DNA of 64,000 nucleotides. It comes from Streptomyces lomondensis (lineage in GTDB: Bacteria; Actinomycetota; Actinomycetes; Streptomycetales; Streptomycetaceae). A program made the translations under genes and the position numbers. Each line of letters opens with the position of its first letter. Positions within the stretch are counted from its first letter, which is position 1. The stretch lies in the NCBI RefSeq assembly GCF_014651035.1, contig NZ_BMWC01000014.1, forward strand, positions 1 to 64,000. The letters run 5' to 3'. Below the pieces are notes generated by a model. It worked only from the letters and a program-made list of their open reading frames with translations, was not told the origin of the DNA and made no database searches. Positions 59,598 to 64,000 of the stretch are shown one piece after another.

Positions 59598-59673
59598 ACC
59601 GGCCCGCGCCCCGCCCAGAGCCCGAAGGAGGTGTGGGCCCGCCGCCACCCCCGCGGCGGCACGCCCGATCCGC

Positions 59674-60309
59674 ATGGACGAACTCCCCGCACACCCCGCC
59701 CTCGACGCCGCGCGTCGGCACTGCGAGTCGCTGGAGGAGGCACTCGGCCGGTTCCGCCGGCACGGCCTGGACCGGATCGCGGACTGGGGCGGCCGGCTCG
59801 CCGACGTCCTCACCGGCGGCGGCCGGCTGCTCGCCGCGGGCAACGGCGGCAGCGCCGCCCAGGCCCAGCACCTCACCGCCGAACTCGTCGGCCGCTACCG
59901 CCAGGAGCGCCGCGCCTACTCCGCGCTCGCCCTGCACGCCGAGACCTCCAGCGTGACCGCCATCGGCAACGACTACGGCTTCGACCACGTCTACGCCCGC
60001 CAGGTCACCGCCCACGGCCGCCCCGGCGACATCCTGATGCTGCTGTCCACCTCCGGCCGCAGCGCCAACCTCATCGCCGCGGCCGTGACCGCCCGGCAGG
60101 CCGGACTGCGCGTGTGGGCGCTCACCGGACGCGGCCCGAACCCCCTGGCGGAAGCCGCCCACGACGCCCTGTGCATCGACGCGGACAGCACCGCGACCGT
60201 CCAGGAGACCCATCTCGTCGCCGTCCACCTGCTCTGCGAGTGCTTCGACACGGCCGTGTCCACGCCCCTCGCACGCCGCACGGTCCTCACCCACGGGAGC
60301 ACGCCATGA
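59674..60309 (+). CDS. gmhA: GmhA-like sedoheptulose-7-phosphate isomerase
   Basis: A 211-residue SIS-domain isomerase that makes D-glycero-D-manno-heptose-7-phosphate from sedoheptulose-7-phosphate. Visible: RLLAAGNGGSAAQAQHLTAE, LVGRYRQERRAYSALALHAE, VTAIGNDYGFDHVYARQV and LLSTSGRSANLI, with the catalytic Glu of family proteins in EETHL-like QETHLVAVHLLCECF. ATG at 59674 is preferred by homology although the only strong AAGGAGG lies 46 bases upstream. Its stop overlaps hldE. Confidence 0.93.
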   Translation: MDELPAHPALDAARRHCESLEEALGRFRRHGLDRIADWGGRLADVLTGGGRLLAAGNGGSAAQAQHLTAELVGRYRQERRAYSALALHAETSSVTAIGNDYGFDHVYARQVTAHGRPGDILMLLSTSGRSANLIAAAVTARQAGLRVWALTGRGPNPLAEAAHDALCIDADSTATVQETHLVAVHLLCECFDTAVSTPLARRTVLTHGSTP

Positions 60310-61712
60310 CCGGGCCGAAACCGCTCGCCGTCGTCGGGGACGCCCTCCTCGACGAGGACATCGAAGGCGTCTCCATCCGGCTCTCCCCGGACGCCCCCGC
60401 ACCCGTCGTCGACGTCACCGGCGACCGGCGGCACCCCGGCGGGGCCGGACTGGCCGCCGCCCTCGCGGCCCGCGGCGGCCGGGACGTGGTCCTGGTGACC
60501 GCACTCGGCGACGACGACGCCAGCGAGGCCGTACGGCGCGACCTGCGCGGCCGGGTCCGGCTGCTGGAGATCCCGCTGAAGGGCACGCTACCGGTGAAGA
60601 CCCGGGTCCTGGCGGGCGGCCGGCCCGTCGTCCGCATCGACCGGGGCGGCGGCACCCCCGGCGAACCGGACGACGCGGTCCGCGCCGCCCTGGCGAACGC
60701 GCACGCCGTCCTGGTCGCCGACTACGGCCGCCACACCGCGGGCGCCCTGCGGCCGTACCTGGAGGACATCGCCCGCCGCACACCCCTGGTGTGGGACCCG
60801 CACCCCCAGGGCGACCCGCCCGTGCCCGGAGCACGGCTGGTCACCCCCAACGCGGCGGAGGCACGCGCCCTGCACCCCGGCTCCGGCGGGACATCACTGG
60901 GCGAGTACGCCGAGCGCGGGGCGCGGCTCGCGGAGCGCTGGCGCGCGGCGGGCGTCGCCGTCACCCTCGGCGACCGGGGCGTCCTGCTGGCCCGGCCCGG
61001 CTCCGGTACGCCGATGCTGGTCCCCGTGCCCTACCGGGCCGCCGGTGACCCCTGCGGCGCGGGCGACTGCTTCGCGGCGACGACGGCGGCGGCCCTCGCC
61101 GACGGCCTGCTCCCGGAGGAGGCGCTGCAACGGGCCGTGGCGGAGGCGGCCGCGTTCGTCGCGGCGGGCGGCGCGGGCAACCCCGACCTGTGGCGGACCC
61201 AGCCGGCGCCGGGCCCCGCGGACGACCCCGCGACCGACGCGTTCGGCCTCGCGGAGAGCGTCCGGGCCCGCGGCGGCACCGTGGTCGCCACCGGCGGCTG
61301 CTTCGACCTGGTGCACGCCGGGCACGTCGGCCTGCTGGAGAGCGCCCGGCGCATCGGCGACTGCCTCATCGTGTGCCTGAACTCCGACGCGTCCGTCACC
61401 CGCCGCAAGGGCCCGGGGCGCCCGCTCAACCCGGCGGCCGACCGGGCCCGCGTCCTCGCCGCCCTCGGCAGCGTCGACGCGGTCGTGGTCTTCGAGGAGG
61501 ACACCCCCGAGGCGGTCCTGGCCCGGCTGCGCCCGGACGTCTGGGTCAAGGGCGGCGACTACTCCGTCCAGGACCTGCCTGAGGCGGAGGTCCTGCGGAG
61601 CTGGGGCGGCCAGGCCGTCGTCCTGCCGTACCTCGACGGCCGCTCCACGACCCTGCTGACCCGCAGGGCGGCGAAGGCGGTGGCAGGGGCGCTCAGGCCG
61701 TCGGGGTCCTGA
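60306..61712 (+). CDS. hldE: HldE, bifunctional heptose kinase/adenylyltransferase
   Basis: A 468-residue fusion. The N-terminal PfkB kinase domain (VVGDALLDEDIEGVSIRLSP, AGDPCGAGDCFAATTAAALA with catalytic Asp) phosphorylates heptose-7-phosphate at C1; the C-terminal cytidylyltransferase-like domain (VVATGGCFDLVHAGHVGLLE, motif HAGH; WVKGGDYSVQDLPEAEVL) adds ADP to give ADP-heptose. Together with GmhA and GmhB it completes a route to ADP-D-glycero-D-manno-heptose. The ATG at 60306 overlaps gmhA (ATGA). No HldD epimerase is evident. Confidence 0.96.
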   Translation: MTGPKPLAVVGDALLDEDIEGVSIRLSPDAPAPVVDVTGDRRHPGGAGLAAALAARGGRDVVLVTALGDDDASEAVRRDLRGRVRLLEIPLKGTLPVKTRVLAGGRPVVRIDRGGGTPGEPDDAVRAALANAHAVLVADYGRHTAGALRPYLEDIARRTPLVWDPHPQGDPPVPGARLVTPNAAEARALHPGSGGTSLGEYAERGARLAERWRAAGVAVTLGDRGVLLARPGSGTPMLVPVPYRAAGDPCGAGDCFAATTAAALADGLLPEEALQRAVAEAAAFVAAGGAGNPDLWRTQPAPGPADDPATDAFGLAESVRARGGTVVATGGCFDLVHAGHVGLLESARRIGDCLIVCLNSDASVTRRKGPGRPLNPAADRARVLAALGSVDAVVVFEEDTPEAVLARLRPDVWVKGGDYSVQDLPEAEVLRSWGGQAVVLPYLDGRSTTLLTRRAAKAVAGALRPSGS

Positions 61713-61734
61713 CAGGAGCCCCTGGTGAGGCCGG

Positions 61735-63045
61735 TCAGGCCGCCTTGCTCAGGGCCGGCACGTCGCCCTCCTCCGTGCGGAGCACCACCGGGGTCGCGGC
61801 ACGGCGCTGCCGCAGCAGGTAGCCCGCCCCGATCGTCCCGGCGATGAGCAGCCCGCCGGTGACCAGGGCACCGCGGGCCCCGGCCAGTTCCATGAGCAGG
61901 CCGAGGGCGGGCGGACCGCCCAGGCTCCACACCGTGCCGATGCTGCCCCACACGCCCAGTACGCGTCCGCGCAGGTGGGCGGGCGGGTCGGTCTGGAGGA
62001 CGGCCGTGCCGGCGGTGTCGGAGACGGACTCCACCACGGCCATCGGCAGCACCAGCGCGATCAGCACCACCAGCGACGGCGACAGCCCCGCCACCACCTG
62101 GAGCAGCCCCCCGGCAGCCGCCAGCGCGCCCACGAGCCGCACCGACGGCCGGCGCAGCCGGGCACCGAGCACCGCGCCGAGGATGCCGCCGATCGCGAGC
62201 ACGGTCGACACCGTGCCGAAGGAACCGGCTCCGCCCGCCAGGGGCCCGGTGACGAGCACGGCCAGGGTGAGCCCGTAGTTGCGGCCGAACACCGCGCTGA
62301 TCCCGGTCACACCGGCGAGCGCGACCAGCCGCGGCCGGCGCGCGAAGAAGGCCAGCCCCTCGCGCACGGTCAGGTCGGAGCCGGTGCGCTTGCCGCCCGT
62401 GGCGACGTGCCGGACCGCTCCGGCCGCCGGGCGCAAGAACGGGATGACCGAGGCCACGAACAGGAACGACAGCCCGTTCGCGAAGTACGCGGCGGACGTG
62501 CCGAGGAACCCGACCGCCACACCCGCGAGAGCCGCTCCCACGAGCCGGCCCGACTGGTGCACCAGCGCCCCGACCCCGATGGCCGAGGGCACGTCCTCCG
62601 CCGGAACCAGGTCGTTGCCCAGCAGCGCGCACGCCGGGTTGTCGACGGTCGCGACGACACCCGTGACGGCGGCCAGCACCATCAGCGAGGTCATGTCGAG
62701 CCGGTCCAGTGCCACGAGGACGGCCGTCGTGAACGCGATCGCGCCGAGCAGCGCCTGGCTCACGGCGGCCGTCAGCTTCCGGGGCCACCGGTCGACGGCC
62801 GCGCCGCCCAGGACGCTCATCAGCAGAGCGGGTGCCGCCTGCACGGACATGGACAGGCCGGTCGCGGCGGCGGACCCGGTGATCTGGAGGACCAGCAGGT
62901 TCTGCACCGTGAGCTGCATCCACGTACCGGCGTTGGAGACGAAGTTCGCTACGGACCACCAGCGCATGCTGCGGTACCTCAGCGACCGCCAGGGCGAGTG
63001 CGAGGCGGGCTGGGCGAGCTGGGCAGGGGAGGGCGAGGAAGACAC
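61735..63045 (-). CDS. MFS transporter (MdtH/enterobactin-exporter-like)
   Basis: A 436-residue transporter with about 12 hydrophobic segments. The N-terminal RYRSMRWWSVANFVSNAGTW and VQNLLVLQITGSAAATGLS, then VLGGAAVDRWPRKLTAAVSQ and VVATVDNPACALLGNDLVPA, match MFS_3/EntS-like exporters. The start at 63045 (GTG, VSSSPSP) is chosen; longer upstream frames are low complexity. It is convergent with hldE and could export the cluster product, but could equally be unrelated. Confidence 0.87.
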   Translation of the reverse strand: MSSSPSPAQLAQPASHSPWRSLRYRSMRWWSVANFVSNAGTWMQLTVQNLLVLQITGSAAATGLSMSVQAAPALLMSVLGGAAVDRWPRKLTAAVSQALLGAIAFTTAVLVALDRLDMTSLMVLAAVTGVVATVDNPACALLGNDLVPAEDVPSAIGVGALVHQSGRLVGAALAGVAVGFLGTSAAYFANGLSFLFVASVIPFLRPAAGAVRHVATGGKRTGSDLTVREGLAFFARRPRLVALAGVTGISAVFGRNYGLTLAVLVTGPLAGGAGSFGTVSTVLAIGGILGAVLGARLRRPSVRLVGALAAAGGLLQVVAGLSPSLVVLIALVLPMAVVESVSDTAGTAVLQTDPPAHLRGRVLGVWGSIGTVWSLGGPPALGLLMELAGARGALVTGGLLIAGTIGAGYLLRQRRAATPVVLRTEEGDVPALSKAA

Positions 63046-63290
63046 AGTGCGGTACTCGCAAGACGAGTCGGAGGACTCAGCAGGAGGGGGCGAGGAGAAC
63101 GAGAGGCACCGGCTGCGCTGCGCGGTGGCTCTCCTCGCCGGGATACGGCGCCGACCATCGTGACAGAGGGGCACCCCGAGTCGTTTCCGTCCACACCTCG
63201 TCCACGACTCCTGCACATCTCAAATGCCTGCGGCTCGGAGGGATTTGGGGCCGCGAGTGTGGTTGATCACAGTCGTCGATCATGGTCGTC

Positions 63291-63338
63291 GTCACGTGAC
63301 GGCGGTCACAGAGCGTCGCGTGACGGCGGCCACAGAAA
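63291..63338. repeat. 24-bp direct repeat with a palindromic core
   Basis: Copies at 63291-63314 and 63315-63338 share GTGACGGCGG and CACAGA and differ at only two of the first 22 bases. The first includes the perfect palindrome GTCACGTGAC. The spacing of one 24-bp period could suit a dimeric regulator bound on nearly the same helix face. Confidence 0.75.
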
Positions 63339-63341
63339 ACG

Positions 63342-63377
63342 GAGAAGGGCCCGTCGCCGAGGCGACGGGCCCTTCTC
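63342..63377 (-). terminator. Strong terminator of the hemerythrin-like gene
   Basis: A 16-bp perfect stem: GAGAAGGGCCCGTCGC (63342-63357), loop CGAG, then its complement (63362-63377). Leftward it is followed by GTTTTC. It lies 20 bases after the stop of the gene, so it is an intrinsic terminator, and the hairpin could also act in the other direction. Confidence 0.93.
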
Positions 63378-63396
63378 TCGTGCGGTGGTGTGCGCG

Positions 63397-63960
63397 TTAC
63401 TCGAACTTCCCCCGGCCGGACAGCGCGTCACGCAGCCGGTCGACCATCCCCGTGCCGGGAGCCAGGAGCTTGTTGGCCGGAGGCTTGTCGGGAGCCGCCG
63501 GGTGGGGCCGGGTCGGGGCGGTCTTCTTCGCCGTGCGCACCTTGTCGCCCAGCTCGTTGAGCGTGTCCATCGGACAGGCCTGCCGCAGCCGCGGGAAGAG
63601 GTTCCCCTCCTCGTCCGCGATGTGCGAGCGGATCTCGCTCATCAGCATGCCCATCAGGCGGTCGAAGTCCGCGTCGCCCGCGTCGCAGCCCTCCAGGTCC
63701 TTCATGATCCGCTCGGCCGTGGCGTGGTCCTGGAGCTCCTGGTCGGCCAGGGCGTCCCCGCCCGCCACATGCTCGCGTACGGCCGGATAGAGGTAGGCCT
63801 CCTCGGCCACCGAGTGCCGCACCAGCTCGATCGTGACCTGGTCCGCGTACACCTTGCGGTCCTGGTGACCGGACGGCAGCGACTCGATCCTGCCGAACAT
63901 CTCCTCGACCTCGCGGTGATCGGTCACCAGCTCGTCGATGACGTTTCCTCCGTGTCCCAT
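63397..63960 (-). CDS. Hemerythrin-like (HHE cation-binding) protein
   Basis: A 187-residue protein with two HHE-type halves. Iron-binding histidines and glutamates are in ELVTDHREVEEMFGRI, LVRHSVAEEAYLYPAVREH, ELQDHATAERIM and IRSHIADEEGNLFPRLRQ. Such proteins bind oxygen, NO or iron and are often induced by stress. The C-terminal 50 residues are basic and proline-rich. ATG at 63960 has GGAGG 9 bases upstream. It ends at a very strong terminator. Confidence 0.93.
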   Translation of the reverse strand: MGHGGNVIDELVTDHREVEEMFGRIESLPSGHQDRKVYADQVTIELVRHSVAEEAYLYPAVREHVAGGDALADQELQDHATAERIMKDLEGCDAGDADFDRLMGMLMSEIRSHIADEEGNLFPRLRQACPMDTLNELGDKVRTAKKTAPTRPHPAAPDKPPANKLLAPGTGMVDRLRDALSGRGKFE

Positions 63961-64000
63961 GTCCTTCACCTCCAGCCCCCGGGTCCCCCGGGCCCCCAGG

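Larger units (their letters stand above)
63046..63396. other. 351-bp intergenic region with repeats and a terminator
   Basis: Lies between the start of the leftward MFS gene and the stop of the leftward hemerythrin gene. It contains a 24-bp direct repeat (63291-63338), a palindrome GTCACGTGAC (63291-63300), an inverted repeat TGATC...GATCA near 63265, and the hemerythrin terminator (63342-63377). No gene is visible. The MFS promoter must lie here. Confidence 0.6.

Noticed and set aside
59631..60305. GTG frame with the best Shine-Dalgarno upstream of gmhA as a gene
   Set aside because: The frame is low-complexity Arg/Pro and overlaps gmhA in another frame; it later becomes the hldE frame only because it stays open.
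61735..63045. MFS transporter as the flippase of the heptose cluster
   Set aside because: It is convergent with hldE, separated by about 22 bases, and its type exports small molecules; linkage alone is weak evidence.

Overview
The window looks like Streptomyces chromosome. Composition is very GC-rich with strong GC bias at third codon positions, GTG and TTG starts are common, and TTA codons are almost absent. Gene content is typical of the genus: a six-gene conservon (CvnA-F), a GlgE/GlgX glucan locus, a SigB-type sigma factor, a SpoIIE-type phosphatase, an ANTAR protein, MmyB-type and PucR-type regulators and an NPP1-type secreted protein. I see no rRNA, tRNA, CRISPR array, transposase, phage gene or replication origin. 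About 63 protein genes are supported, two of them broken, and coding density is high.

1-6.6 kb is a storage-glucan and stress region: the start of glgE (cut by the window edge), a DUF5133 protein, a PepA2-like protein coupled to the debranching enzyme glgX, a VOC protein, an ANTAR protein and a sigma factor. 6.6-8.7 kb is a MarR-ABC exporter operon with a perfect 9-bp inverted repeat just before the regulator start. 8.9-17.1 kb is mixed: hemC, a frameshifted questin-oxidase-like gene, an NPP1-like secreted protein, an ATP-dependent DNA ligase, a second MarR gene, an MFS/AraC divergent pair, and a DoxX-like/peroxiredoxin pair. 17.2-22.9 kb holds a PAS-PAS-GAF-PP2C-HATPase phosphatase, an MmyB-type regulator divergent from a hydrolase, a LigD-type 3'-phosphoesterase and an aldo/keto reductase.

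23-30.4 kb is a fructan/sucrose utilisation locus: a LacI regulator, a cytoplasmic GH32 enzyme, two sugar ABC permeases, a solute-binding protein and a divergent secreted GH32 enzyme. Two related operator-like inverted repeats lie in the divergent promoter region. 30.4-36 kb contains a TauD-type oxygenase, a decayed luciferase-like oxygenase, a metallophosphoesterase, an MHYT membrane sensor, a dienelactone-hydrolase-like protein and a Sua5/YciO protein. 36-38 kb has an orphan 55-bp tandem repeat and a PucR-type regulator.

38.2-43.7 kb is the conservon: CvnA (sensor-kinase-like), CvnB (roadblock), CvnC (DUF742), CvnD (GTPase), CvnE (CYP157-like P450 without the ExxR arginine) and CvnF (CYP154-like P450 with a TTA codon), all joined by overlaps. 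44-51.6 kb carries a small protein with a clear terminator, a P-loop kinase-like protein, a catalase, a fructosamine-kinase-like protein and several unknown proteins.

51.8-61.7 kb is the most distinctive region: a nine-gene glycoconjugate cluster with a UDP-glucuronate-decarboxylase-like enzyme, a NodU/CmcH-type carbamoyltransferase, four glycosyltransferases, and gmhB, gmhA and hldE homologues of ADP-heptose biosynthesis. Six genes in a row are joined by 4-bp ATGA overlaps. It suggests a carbamoylated, heptose-containing cell-surface or secreted molecule in a Gram-positive host. The window ends with an MFS exporter and a hemerythrin-like protein with a strong terminator.

Three genes contain in-frame TTA codons (MmyB-type regulator, MHYT protein, CvnF), so their translation probably depends on the bldA tRNA. 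Several regulators appear to be made from leaderless or near-leaderless transcripts.
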